A stretch of DNA of 64,000 nt from JAJFUV01 sp964384215 (GTDB lineage: Bacteria; Acidobacteriota; Terriglobia; Bryobacterales; Bryobacteraceae). The position numbers were made by a program, and so were the translations under genes. Positions 16,172 through 24,335 of the stretch are shown one piece after another; position 1 is the stretch's first letter; each line of letters opens with the position of its first letter. The stretch is taken from the NCBI GenBank assembly GCA_964384215.1, contig CAYLLB010000007.1, positions 1-64,000 of the forward strand, in the 5' to 3' direction. A model generated the notes under the pieces. The model was given only the letters and a program-made list of their open reading frames with translations. It made no database searches and was not told the origin of the DNA.

Positions 16172-16933
16172 TTGGGCAAAGTAATCGCGATCGCAAATCA
16201 AAAAGGCGGTGTGGGCAAAACCACAACGGCCATCAATCTCGCGGCCTCGCTCGCGGTCAACGACATCCCCGTCCTGCTGATCGATTCCGACCCCCAGGGC
16301 AACTCGACCACGGGACTAGGCATAGCAAAGGACCCGAACCGCCCCACTACCTACGACGCTCTGCTCAGCGCGATCCCCATTGAGCAGATCGCTATACCTA
16401 CCGCGTTGGATGGCCTTGACATCGTTCCGGCAGACAAGAACCTTGTCGGCGCCAACCTGGAACTCGTCTCCGTCCCCGATCGCGAACTCAGTCTCCGCCG
16501 AAAACTTAACAACATCAGGGAGCGCTACCAGTACGTCCTCATCGACTGCCCGCCGGCCCTCGACCTCCTGACTCTCAACGCCTTGCTGGCAGCCGATTCC
16601 GTCCTTGTACCTATCCAGTGTGAGTTTTTCGCCCTCGAAGGCATCTCAGAACTCATGGACACCATTGACCGCGTCCGCAGCACATTCCAGCACCCGCTCA
16701 AGATCGAAGGCATCCTGCTCACCATGTATGATGACCGCACCAACCTCACCAAGCAGGTTGCCCAGGACTTGAATGAGTTCTTCGCTGGAGACGTCTTCAA
16801 GACGATCATCCCCCGCAGCATCCGCCTGGCCGAGGCTCCCAGCTTCGGCAAACCCATCGTCCTCTACGACGTCCGCTCCCGCGGCGCCGAGGCTTACATC
16901 AAGTTAGCCAAGGAGATTCTAACTCATGACTAA
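16172..16933 (+). CDS. parA: Chromosome partitioning ATPase ParA/Soj
   Basis: 253 residues, typical of chromosomal ParA. It is the Walker-type ATPase that moves ParB-parS complexes over the nucleoid. The deviant Walker A motif is QKGGVGKTTTAINLAASLA at the N terminus, followed by LLIDSDPQGNSTTGLG and DCPPALDLLTLNA. The only in-frame start is TTG at 16172; upstream is a stop at 16157 and an ATG at 16164 is out of frame. TACGAT lies 6 bases before the TTG with no ribosome site, suggesting leaderless translation. It overlaps parB by 8 bp. Confidence 0.95.
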   Translation: MGKVIAIANQKGGVGKTTTAINLAASLAVNDIPVLLIDSDPQGNSTTGLGIAKDPNRPTTYDALLSAIPIEQIAIPTALDGLDIVPADKNLVGANLELVSVPDRELSLRRKLNNIRERYQYVLIDCPPALDLLTLNALLAADSVLVPIQCEFFALEGISELMDTIDRVRSTFQHPLKIEGILLTMYDDRTNLTKQVAQDLNEFFAGDVFKTIIPRSIRLAEAPSFGKPIVLYDVRSRGAEAYIKLAKEILTHD

Positions 16934-17828
16934 AGGACCTGAAACTACCAGAAAAGCCCTCGGCCGCGGACTCTCCTCCCTCATCCCTCCCCGCGCCGCC
17001 GCTCCTCAACCAGAGCCCGCGCCCCGCCCCGCCGATGCCGTCTCCCAAATCTCCATCGAACTCATCGATCCCAATCCCGTGCAGCCTCGCGAAAACTTCC
17101 AGGCCGACCGCCTCCACGAACTCGCCCAGTCCATCATCGCCAACGGTATCATCCAGCCGCTGGTTTTGCGCCGCCGTGGCGACCGCTATCAACTCATCGC
17201 CGGCGAACGCCGCTGGCGCGCGGCCAAGATGGCCGGCCTCGACGAAGTCCCCGCGGTCATTCACGAGGTTCAGGACGAACGCCTGCTCGAAGTCAGCCTG
17301 ATTGAGAACATCCAGCGCGAAGACCTCAACCCCATTGAAGCCGCGCACGCCTTTGACCGCCTGAGCCGCGAATTCAAACTCACCCACGAGGAAATCGCTC
17401 GCCGCACTGGCAAGGATCGCGCCACTATCACAAACATCTTGCGCCTCCTCAGGTTGCCCGAAGATGTACAACTGCTGCTCGCAGACCGCAAGATCGCCAT
17501 GGGCCACGCGCGCGCTCTCCTTGGCCTTCCCACCGAAGAAATCCAGCGCGAGTTCGCGCAGAAAGCCGCCGCCCACGGCCTCTCCGTGCGCCAGGTCGAA
17601 CACATGGTCCAGCGCGTCCTCGAACCGCGCGAACCCAAAGCCGAGGAACCTCCTGCCCAGGATCCCAACGTCAAAGTAGCCATCGAGGAACTCGAACGCG
17701 CCCTCGGCACGCGCGTCCGCATAGTCCCCAAAACCGAGCAGCGCGGACGCATCGAGGTCGAATACTACTCACAGGACGACCTCCATCGCATCTATCTGGC
17801 TATCGTCGGAGATCAACAGGTCAACTGA
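16926..17828 (+). CDS. parB: Chromosome partitioning CTPase/DNA-binding protein ParB/Spo0J
   Basis: 300 residues. Order: N-terminal ParA-activating RKALGRGLSSLIP, a Pro-rich linker, the CTP-binding ParB/Srx domain (QPRENF, ANGIIQPLVLRR, and the C-motif GERRWRAA), a helix-turn-helix domain for parS (LTHEEIARRTGKDRATITN) and a C-terminal dimerisation domain. It binds the two parS sites about 800 bp upstream, clamps on DNA and spreads. Its start lies inside parA (8-bp overlap), so the two are translated together. The tRNA gene on the other strand ends 4 bp beyond its stop. Confidence 0.96.
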   Translation: MTKGPETTRKALGRGLSSLIPPRAAAPQPEPAPRPADAVSQISIELIDPNPVQPRENFQADRLHELAQSIIANGIIQPLVLRRRGDRYQLIAGERRWRAAKMAGLDEVPAVIHEVQDERLLEVSLIENIQREDLNPIEAAHAFDRLSREFKLTHEEIARRTGKDRATITNILRLLRLPEDVQLLLADRKIAMGHARALLGLPTEEIQREFAQKAAAHGLSVRQVEHMVQRVLEPREPKAEEPPAQDPNVKVAIEELERALGTRVRIVPKTEQRGRIEVEYYSQDDLHRIYLAIVGDQQVN

Positions 17829-17832
17829 GGAC

Positions 17833-17907
17833 TGGTGCCGGCGGCAGGAATCGAACCTGCGACCTAGGGATTATGAGACCCTCGCTCTACCGCTGAGCTA
17901 CACCGGC
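17833..17907 (-). tRNA. tRNA with CAT anticodon (elongator Met, or Ile2 if modified)
   Basis: 75 nt on the minus strand including an encoded CCA. Acceptor GCCGGTG pairs with CGCCGGC with one G-U pair; the D arm reads TAGCTCAGCGGTAGAGC, the anticodon loop CTCATAA gives CAT, and the T arm is GCAGG-TTCGATT-CCTGC. It lacks initiator features in the acceptor stem (first pair is G-C). Whether it is Met or lysidine-modified Ile2 cannot be told by eye. Confidence 0.9.
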
Positions 17908-17931
17908 GCAAACGGCAAGATATCTCTTTTC

Positions 17932-17961
17932 AGCGTACGAAGCCGCCCGCAACTTTGTCAA
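17932..17961 (-). promoter_or_regulatory. Probable promoter of the CAT tRNA
   Basis: On the minus strand TTGACA (17956-17961), an 18-bp spacer and TACGCT (17932-17937) lie about 25-55 bases upstream of the mature tRNA. Confidence 0.5.
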
Positions 17962-18026
17962 TTCGTCCCCATCCATTTCCAGTGTTTCAGCTCCCGTACC
18001 CCCATTCCTGGCCTGCGGTTTAATCG

Positions 18027-19235
18027 ATGTGTATGCCTCCCATCACTCGTAGATCTTTCGCCGCCGCGGCGCTGGCCGCCCCCTCGGCTTTCGGAGCCTC
18101 CCAGCGGCTTCGAGCCGGCATCATCGGCTGCGGCATTCGGGGCCTCGGCTCCCACATCCACGAACTGCTCAAAATGGCCGAAACCGAAAACGTGCGGATC
18201 ACCGCTGTCTGCGACGTGTTTGACAAGCGTGCTCAAGCCGCCGCCGCCCGTACCGGCGCCAAACCTTACCGCGACTATAGACGCCTGCTTGAGGACAAGG
18301 ACATTGACTTCGTGGTCATCGCCACCCCCGACCATCTCCACGCGTCCATAACCATCGACGCCGCTCGCGCGGGCAAGCACGTCTACTGCGAGAAGCCCAT
18401 GACCCACACCGTCGAGGAGGCCCAACGCGTCGTCGCAACCGTCCGCGAGACCGGCGTCAAGATGCAGGTCGGCGTACAAGGCATGTCGGACGACTCCTAC
18501 GAGACCGCCAACAGGTACTACCGCGAAGGTGCGCTCGGCAAGGTGGTCCTGGCCCAGATCGACTACTCCCGGAACTACGACGGCGATTTCTGGTTGAAGG
18601 TCATTGACCACGACGCGCGCCCCGGCGTCGACCTCGACTGGGACCTCTTCCTCGGCCCCGCCGCGCGGCGCCCCTACGACCCCGACCGTTTTTTCAACTG
18701 GATCCGTTACTGGGACTATTCCGGCGGCGTGCCCGCCGGCTTGCTGGTCCACCGCGTGACACGCATCATCCGCTCCCTCGATCTCACCATTCCCGCTTAC
18801 GGCTCCGCCCACGGCGGCAAGTTCCAGTTCTCCACCAGCACCGCCGAGATTCCCGAAACCATCAACATTGCCCTCGACTACCCCGGCGGCCCTACGGTTC
18901 TGCTCATCTCCTCCATGGCCAACGACACCCCGGTGCCCCACCTCCTCCGCGGCCACAAGGCAACCCTTGAGTTCACAGACACCGGTTTTCTCATTCGCCC
19001 CCAGAAACTTTACGGCGATCCCGCCAACCCTGTCGTCCACCACAAGACCGGGGGAGAAGACACCGCCCTGCACCTCAAGAATTTCCTCGCCGCCATACGT
19101 TCCAACGTCCCCCTCAAGTGCGACGCCACCCTGGGCTATTACGGAGTTGCCGCCTGCCAGTTCGGCATTCTCTCCTATCGCCAACGCAAGTACATGAAGT
19201 GGGACGCCGACCGGCGCCAGATCGTCCCCGCTTAA
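18027..19235 (+). CDS. Tat-exported Gfo/Idh/MocA family oxidoreductase
   Basis: 402 residues. It begins with a twin-arginine signal (TRRSFAAAALAAPSAFGA), then an NAD(P)-binding Rossmann domain (RAGIIGCGIRGLG), the EKPMTHT motif typical of the family and a C-terminal alpha/beta dimerisation domain. Such Tat-linked dehydrogenases oxidise or epimerise sugars; the cofactor is carried folded into the periplasm. The substrate is unknown. ATG 18033 is an alternative start. It is followed after 19 bp by a sialidase-fold protein, probably in one operon. Confidence 0.85.
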   Translation: MCMPPITRRSFAAAALAAPSAFGASQRLRAGIIGCGIRGLGSHIHELLKMAETENVRITAVCDVFDKRAQAAAARTGAKPYRDYRRLLEDKDIDFVVIATPDHLHASITIDAARAGKHVYCEKPMTHTVEEAQRVVATVRETGVKMQVGVQGMSDDSYETANRYYREGALGKVVLAQIDYSRNYDGDFWLKVIDHDARPGVDLDWDLFLGPAARRPYDPDRFFNWIRYWDYSGGVPAGLLVHRVTRIIRSLDLTIPAYGSAHGGKFQFSTSTAEIPETINIALDYPGGPTVLLISSMANDTPVPHLLRGHKATLEFTDTGFLIRPQKLYGDPANPVVHHKTGGEDTALHLKNFLAAIRSNVPLKCDATLGYYGVAACQFGILSYRQRKYMKWDADRRQIVPA

Positions 19236-19254
19236 CTCCCGGATCCGTCTCGCA

Positions 19255-20367
19255 ATGAAAATACCCACACTCCTCATCCTCGCGATTCTTCTCCAGGCCA
19301 CCGCCGGCTCCGCCCCGCCGCGCGTCTTGAAACACGTCGTCGTCTACCGCGAGGCCGGCCGCTACGCCGGCTGGCCCGCCAATCACGGCATCTGGAACTG
19401 GGGCAACGAAATCCTGGTCGGATTCGAAACCGGCTATTTCAAGTACAGCAACGCGCGCCATTCCATCGACTGGGACCGCCCCGCCGACCATGTCCTGGCG
19501 CGCTCGTTGGACGGCGGCGAAACCTGGTTCCTCGAAAAACCCAGCGGCCTCCTGCCCCCGCCCGGAACCGAGGTCGCCGGGGTCAAGACCGCGCCCGGCG
19601 GCAAAGCTCCGGTCGACTGCCCCGGGAATCTGGACTTCACCGCGCCCGGCTTCGCGCTTACCGCACGCATGGCCAGCCATCACACGGGGCCCTCGCGCTT
19701 CTATGTTTCCACTGACCGCGGCCGCACCTGGAGCGGTCCATATAACCTGCCCAGTTTCGGACAACCGGGCATCGCAGCGCGCACGGACTATCTGGTCAAC
19801 GGCCCCCGCGACATGACCATCTTTCTCACTGCCGCCAAATCCAACGGCCGCGAAGGGCGTGTTCTCGTCGCCCGAACCCGCGACGGCGCCAAGACCTGGA
19901 ACTTCGTTTCCTTCATCGGCCCTGAACCGCCTCTCGGAGACTATGCCATCATGCCCTCATCGGTCCGCGTTTCACCGGCCACCATACTCACCGCCATACG
20001 TCACACGAACTGGATTGACCTCTGGCGCTCCGATGACGACGGCCGCAGTTGGCGCTTCATCAGCCGCCCCGCTGGATACACTGGCCGCGGCAACCCGCCC
20101 AGCATGGTGCGCCTGCAGGACGGGCGCATCGCCATCACTTGGGGGCATCGCGCCGAACCCTACGGCATCAAAGCTCGCCTGAGCTCCGACAACGGCGCAA
20201 CGTGGCCGCCAGAAATTGTTCTGCGCCCGGACGCCGGAGCCTGGGACATCGGTTACACCCGAACCGTCCAGCGTCCCGACTCCAACCTTGTCACGCTTTA
20301 CTATTACAAAGACAATCCCCGCACCGAACGCTACATCGGAGCGACTATTTGGAATCCAGGCACCTGA
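19255..20367 (+). CDS. Secreted sialidase-fold (BNR/Asp-box) protein
   Basis: 370 residues with a signal peptide (cleavage near ATAGSA). At least four Asp-box motifs of the S-x-D-x-G-x-x-W type are visible: STDRGRTWSG, TRDGAKTWNF, SDDDGRSWRF and SSDNGATWPP, the hallmark of six-bladed sialidase-like propellers. Catalytic residues of true sialidases cannot be confirmed, so an exo-glycosidase role is only probable. It follows the Gfo/Idh/MocA gene closely and precedes the gene-free region with the candidate RNA. Confidence 0.75.
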   Translation: MKIPTLLILAILLQATAGSAPPRVLKHVVVYREAGRYAGWPANHGIWNWGNEILVGFETGYFKYSNARHSIDWDRPADHVLARSLDGGETWFLEKPSGLLPPPGTEVAGVKTAPGGKAPVDCPGNLDFTAPGFALTARMASHHTGPSRFYVSTDRGRTWSGPYNLPSFGQPGIAARTDYLVNGPRDMTIFLTAAKSNGREGRVLVARTRDGAKTWNFVSFIGPEPPLGDYAIMPSSVRVSPATILTAIRHTNWIDLWRSDDDGRSWRFISRPAGYTGRGNPPSMVRLQDGRIAITWGHRAEPYGIKARLSSDNGATWPPEIVLRPDAGAWDIGYTRTVQRPDSNLVTLYYYKDNPRTERYIGATIWNPGT

Positions 20368-20450
20368 GATCACCCGCCGGCGCACCACAGAGCACGCAGC
20401 GTGCCGAACCGCCTGGTACATCTTTATCAAGAACGCCCTGTCCGTACTAC

Positions 20451-20479
20451 TTGACAGCTTTATTAAGTAGGTCCATATT
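20451..20479 (+). promoter_or_regulatory. Sigma-70 promoter in front of the candidate non-coding RNA
   Basis: TTGACA (20451-20456), exactly 17 bp, then CATATT (20474-20479). Start of transcription is expected near 20486. No protein gene begins within 300 bp downstream. Confidence 0.6.
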
Positions 20480-20485
20480 TGGGGT

Positions 20486-20740
20486 AGAAGTGGAGTCGTA
20501 ATGGGCTTTGCTTCGGACCTCTTCTTATTGGGGAGGTCGGTGATCGTCCCCTCAAGGGGGCGGTTTGATAATTGAAGGAGGAAGTCCATAGAGAACGTCC
20601 ACAACTGCGGGCGGCTACCGGCTTCCTGATCTGACTGGCTCAAGACCTCGTCGCGCCGGCAACGGCCACGCGTGGCCGCTGGCGTGCGGTACTTGCACCG
20701 CCCTGACGGTCAGCGATTGAGTCAGAGGACGCCCCCGGCG
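20486..20740 (+). ncRNA. Candidate structured non-coding RNA (unassigned)
   Basis: The 470-bp gap 20368-20837 has no supportable CDS. From about 20484 an irregular rod can be drawn: GTAG(20484-20487)/CTGC(20605-20608), GTGGA(20490-20494)/TCCAC(20598-20602), an asymmetric internal loop of 20 and 10 bases, and a 12-bp helix 20515-20526/20576-20587 with one mismatch. Its apex can fold as GGGGA/TCCCC or as CCCC-TCAA-GGGG. Further on are a large hairpin (20655-20683) and a three-way element GGCGT(20681-20685)/ACGCC(20729-20733) holding two hairpins. The rod with a central bubble recalls 6S RNA, but this is only a shape argument. The 3' end is a guess. Confidence 0.4.
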
Positions 20741-20837
20741 GTATTGGGGGAAGGGAATCCGTTCAGAAGGAACCGGCGGCCGCCCTGTATTATGTTTGCC
20801 CTCCTCTAGCCGGGATCCGCACACCAGCCCTGCTACA

Positions 20838-22982
20838 ATGATCACTTCTCCTATGGAAGTCCGAGTTGTCCTCCTTCTCTGCCTCCTCACAGGTATGCCG
20901 CTCGCGGCTGGACCAGAACACTGGTGGCAGCGCGAACCCATCCGCATTCTCGACCTCCTCAATTTTTACGATCAGATCGACATGTGGCCGCCCGAGGAGA
21001 CCGCCCGCCGCAAGGCCGCCCTCGGCTTCCCCGTCGACAATCTGTACGTACACCTGCTCAAGCACGGCTTCGACGACGAAGGTTTCTACTTCAAGACCAG
21101 CCTCGCCTCCCGCCAGCGCCCCGATTACCTCGCTCCATACCTTCCCGCTGCTCGCCGGCACGGCATGCGCGTCACGGTGTATTTCAACGTGCACTACTAC
21201 ACCAACGAGTTCGGCGCCAAGCACCGTGATTGGCTGCAGGTGCGCGAGAACGGCCAACCGCTAGGCGCCCAGTACGGCTCCGGCACGGACTTCTGCGTCA
21301 ACTCGCCCTGGCGTGACTGGGTCAAGCAAGCGCTCGTCGATCTATGTCGCTACCCGATCGATGGCGTCTTCTTCGACGGCCCCATTTTCCGGCCCGATAC
21401 CTGCTACTGCCAGCATTGCCGCCGCATATTCAAAGAGCGTTACGGCACGGATCTTCCCTCGAAGAAAGCGCGCAAAGGACGTTCCGCGCAGCGCCTGCTC
21501 GAGTTTCAAACGGCCAGCCTCGCCGACTTCCTTCGCGACGCGCGGGCCGTCATCAAAGCCGCCAACCCGGAGATCGGCTTCTACATGAACGGTGGCGCCC
21601 TCGGCGGCAATTGGGCTACCGGCCGGATGAACCGCCAACTTGTGGAACACCAGGACTGGCTCGCCAGCGAAGGCGGTTTCATCTACAACGACCTCACCCG
21701 CACGCCCCTGTGGAAGCCGGGCATGCGCGCGCGGCTGCTCGAAACGCAGGCCGGCGGCAAACCCGTGGTCGTCATCGCCGGGGCCATGCAAAAACCCTGG
21801 ACTTACACCGTACTGCCTCCCGCCGAGCTGCGTCTCCTCTACGCCGACTCCATGGCAAATGGTGCTGGCATCTATTACAGCCTCACGCCCACCATGCTCG
21901 ACCAGCCCCAGACCCGCGCAATCGCGGACATCAACGCCTTCTTCACCCGTAACGTCGATTACTACCGCCGCGCGCGCTCGGAAGCCCGCGTTGCCCTGGT
22001 ATGGTCGGATACCACCGTGAACACTTATGAAGGATCCGCCGCGCAGCTCATGGATATGTACGACGTGCCGGCGCGCCGCGAAATTGGCAACCCCGAATCG
22101 GAGTTCTGGGGCCTGGCCGAGGCGCTCCTGCGCGCCCACGTGCCTTTCGACGTGATCGATGATTGGACCCTGGAACGCGATCCGCTCTCGCGCTACCGCC
22201 TGGTCCTGCTCCCTAACGTCGCCTCCATGAGCGACCACACCGCAGCTCGCCTGCGCGAATACGTTCGCTCCGGCGGCCATCTGCTCGCCACCTTCGAGAC
22301 TTCGCTCTATAACGAACTCGGCGAGAAGCGCCCGGATTTCGCCCTTGCCGGCGTATTTGGCGCTTCAAGCTCCGGCTCTGTAGCAGGCCCCCGCCGCTGG
22401 GATTACATGAGCTCCGCTCTCGCGCATCCATTCCTTGCCGGCCTCGCTCCGCGCTTCGCCCCCTCCACCGTTTATTACACGCAGGCCGCTCCGCGCACCG
22501 CCAAGGTGCTCGCGCGCTACACCCGCAAAGCGATAGGTCCTTATGATGGCGAATCCGCGCCCGGTCTGGACCCCGCTGTCCTCGTTAACCCATGCGGCAA
22601 AGGCCAGGCCGCCTACATCCCCGGTGATTTGGGTGCAACGCTCGCCACGTACCGCATGACCGACCTCTACCAGTTGGTCGAAAACACCGTGCGTTCGATG
22701 GCCCCGCCGGAAGTGGTCATCGAGGGCGCTCCGGGATCGGTCGAACTGGTGGTGCGGTCCCAGGACAACGGCCGGCGATGGCTCGTCCACCTGGTTAATT
22801 TCACTGGCGAAATGACCCGCCCCATCCGGCGGGTCATTCCCTTCGAGAACCTGCGCCTCAGGGTTCCGGCCCGCTTCCGCCGCGCCCGCTCCCTGGTCAC
22901 ACCGCGGGATCTCGCTCTGCGCGATGGCGCTTTCACTCTGCCACCCGTCGCCGAATATGAAGTGATCGTGGTGGAGCCGTGA
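20838..22982 (+). CDS. Secreted glycoside-hydrolase-like protein with beta-galactosidase trimerisation-type domain
   Basis: About 715 residues from ATG 20838 (ATG 20853 also possible), with a signal peptide. An N-terminal TIM barrel carries VTVYFNVHYYTNEFG and IDGVFFDGPIF, as in the GHL6 group of hypothetical glycosyl hydrolases. A middle region around residues 395-530 (EARVALVWSDTTVN, LLPNVASMSDHTAARLREYV) resembles the beta-galactosidase trimerisation/GATase-like domain, followed by a beta-sandwich end. The Asp in FFDGP is a candidate catalytic residue. Substrate unknown; the neighbours suggest sugar catabolism. Confidence 0.7.
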   Translation: MITSPMEVRVVLLLCLLTGMPLAAGPEHWWQREPIRILDLLNFYDQIDMWPPEETARRKAALGFPVDNLYVHLLKHGFDDEGFYFKTSLASRQRPDYLAPYLPAARRHGMRVTVYFNVHYYTNEFGAKHRDWLQVRENGQPLGAQYGSGTDFCVNSPWRDWVKQALVDLCRYPIDGVFFDGPIFRPDTCYCQHCRRIFKERYGTDLPSKKARKGRSAQRLLEFQTASLADFLRDARAVIKAANPEIGFYMNGGALGGNWATGRMNRQLVEHQDWLASEGGFIYNDLTRTPLWKPGMRARLLETQAGGKPVVVIAGAMQKPWTYTVLPPAELRLLYADSMANGAGIYYSLTPTMLDQPQTRAIADINAFFTRNVDYYRRARSEARVALVWSDTTVNTYEGSAAQLMDMYDVPARREIGNPESEFWGLAEALLRAHVPFDVIDDWTLERDPLSRYRLVLLPNVASMSDHTAARLREYVRSGGHLLATFETSLYNELGEKRPDFALAGVFGASSSGSVAGPRRWDYMSSALAHPFLAGLAPRFAPSTVYYTQAAPRTAKVLARYTRKAIGPYDGESAPGLDPAVLVNPCGKGQAAYIPGDLGATLATYRMTDLYQLVENTVRSMAPPEVVIEGAPGSVELVVRSQDNGRRWLVHLVNFTGEMTRPIRRVIPFENLRLRVPARFRRARSLVTPRDLALRDGAFTLPPVAEYEVIVVEP

Positions 22983-23027
22983 CCGTCCGGCGTGAAACAA
23001 TGGAACGAAACAGGTTGAAGGACTCCC

Positions 23028-24335
23028 ATGGTCGAATTTGACGGCGTCTCCAAGAGCTACTCCATCTACGAATCGCCCGGCGACCGTCTCAAGGAGCTGG
23101 CCACCTTCAACCGCCGCCGCTACCACAAAGATTTCTGGGCCCTGAGCGACGTGAGCTTCCGCATCCCGCGCGGCGAAACCTTCTGCATCATCGGAGAGAA
23201 CGGCTCGGGCAAGAGCACCCTCCTCCAAATGGTGGCAGGTATTCTGCCGGCCACCGCCGGCACCGTCAACGTCTCCGGCCGCGTTTCCGCATTGCTCGAG
23301 TTGGGCGCCGGCTTCAATCCCGAATTCAGCGGCCGGGATAACGTCTACCTGAACGGCTCCATCCTGGGCTTCTCTACCGCCGAAATGGACCGGAAGTACA
23401 AGGAGATTGCCGACTTCGCCGAGATCGGCGACTTCATCAACCGGCCTGTCAAGACTTACTCGAGCGGGATGGTTGTGCGGCTCGCTTTCGCCGTGGTGAT
23501 CCACGTCGACCCCGAGATTCTCCTGGTGGACGAGGCGCTCGCCGTGGGCGATCTGTATTTCCGGCAGCGCTGCATGCGCAAGGTCCACGAATTGCGCCAG
23601 CGCGGCATCACCATCCTCTTCGTTTCGCATTCCATGGGAGACGTGAAGGCCATCGGCGATCGCACGCTATGGCTCGATCAGGGCCGCATCAAGGAACTTG
23701 GCGCCACCGACATGGTGGTCTCCAAGTACCTTGCCGCCATGGTTGAGAAAGACTCCGCCTACCTTACCTTGGGCGCGCGCCCCGAGGCCACGCGCGCCGC
23801 CAAACGCTCTCAAGCCCCCGAGGTGGTCGAAAGCATTCCGAATATCGACTACCGTTACGGCGACGGGCGTGCGGAGATTCTCGGCATTGCCGTCCTGGAC
23901 GAGTTCGGCCGGCGAATTTCCCTGATGGAGCCGAATCAGCGCATCGTCGTCCGGATTAGCGTGCGGGCCAAGGCTGACGTTCCACTGCCCATCGTCGGCT
24001 TTATGTTCCGCAATCACCTCGGTATGGATTTCTCCGGCACCAACACCACCCGGGAAGGATATCCGCTCGCTCCCATGCATGCCGGCGACATCTCCACGGT
24101 GGACTTCCACGTCGACCTCCCCGAACTCTATCCGGCTTCCTTCTCCTTTTCGCCGGCTATTGCAGATGGAACGCTGTTGAGATACACAATGTGCGATTGG
24201 ATCGATAACGCCGTGGTGCTTCAAATGGGCCACGGCGAGGGACAGGTTTACGGTTTTATGCGCCTGAATTGCCGCGTCGAAGTGAACGCGAGACTCGCAG
24301 GACGAACAGTGCCTCCGGAGGCCCAGCATGGCTGA
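23028..24335 (+). CDS. ABC transporter ATPase for polysaccharide/O-antigen export (Wzt-type)
   Basis: 435 residues. The N-terminal ATPase has Walker A GENGSGKST, the signature TYSSGMVVRLAFA and Walker B EILLVDEALAVGD, the form found in Wzt/TagH-type exporters. The C-terminal 180 residues (from about YRYGDGRAEI) are the Wzt carbohydrate-binding beta-sandwich, which recognises the modified end of the glycan. The permease Wzm is not in this window. GAAGGA lies 7 bases before the ATG. It overlaps the next gene by 8 bp, so ATPase, methyltransferase and glycosyltransferase form one operon. Confidence 0.88.
   Translation: MVEFDGVSKSYSIYESPGDRLKELATFNRRRYHKDFWALSDVSFRIPRGETFCIIGENGSGKSTLLQMVAGILPATAGTVNVSGRVSALLELGAGFNPEFSGRDNVYLNGSILGFSTAEMDRKYKEIADFAEIGDFINRPVKTYSSGMVVRLAFAVVIHVDPEILLVDEALAVGDLYFRQRCMRKVHELRQRGITILFVSHSMGDVKAIGDRTLWLDQGRIKELGATDMVVSKYLAAMVEKDSAYLTLGARPEATRAAKRSQAPEVVESIPNIDYRYGDGRAEILGIAVLDEFGRRISLMEPNQRIVVRISVRAKADVPLPIVGFMFRNHLGMDFSGTNTTREGYPLAPMHAGDISTVDFHVDLPELYPASFSFSPAIADGTLLRYTMCDWIDNAVVLQMGHGEGQVYGFMRLNCRVEVNARLAGRTVPPEAQHG

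Noticed and set aside
20577..20780. Partial look-alikes of RNase P RNA blocks (GGAGGAAGTCC, GTGCGGTACTTGCACCGC, CAGAAGGAACCGGC)
   Set aside because: The nearly invariant bases of the conserved regions do not match (for example GAGGAAAGTCC is missing an A), the usual spacing is not kept and the ACAGAA box is absent. A covariance search would settle it.
20615..20962. Minus-strand frame of 115 residues over the ncRNA candidate
   Set aside because: Arg/Pro-rich composition with no domain, and it runs into the signal peptide region of the gene at 20838 on the other strand.
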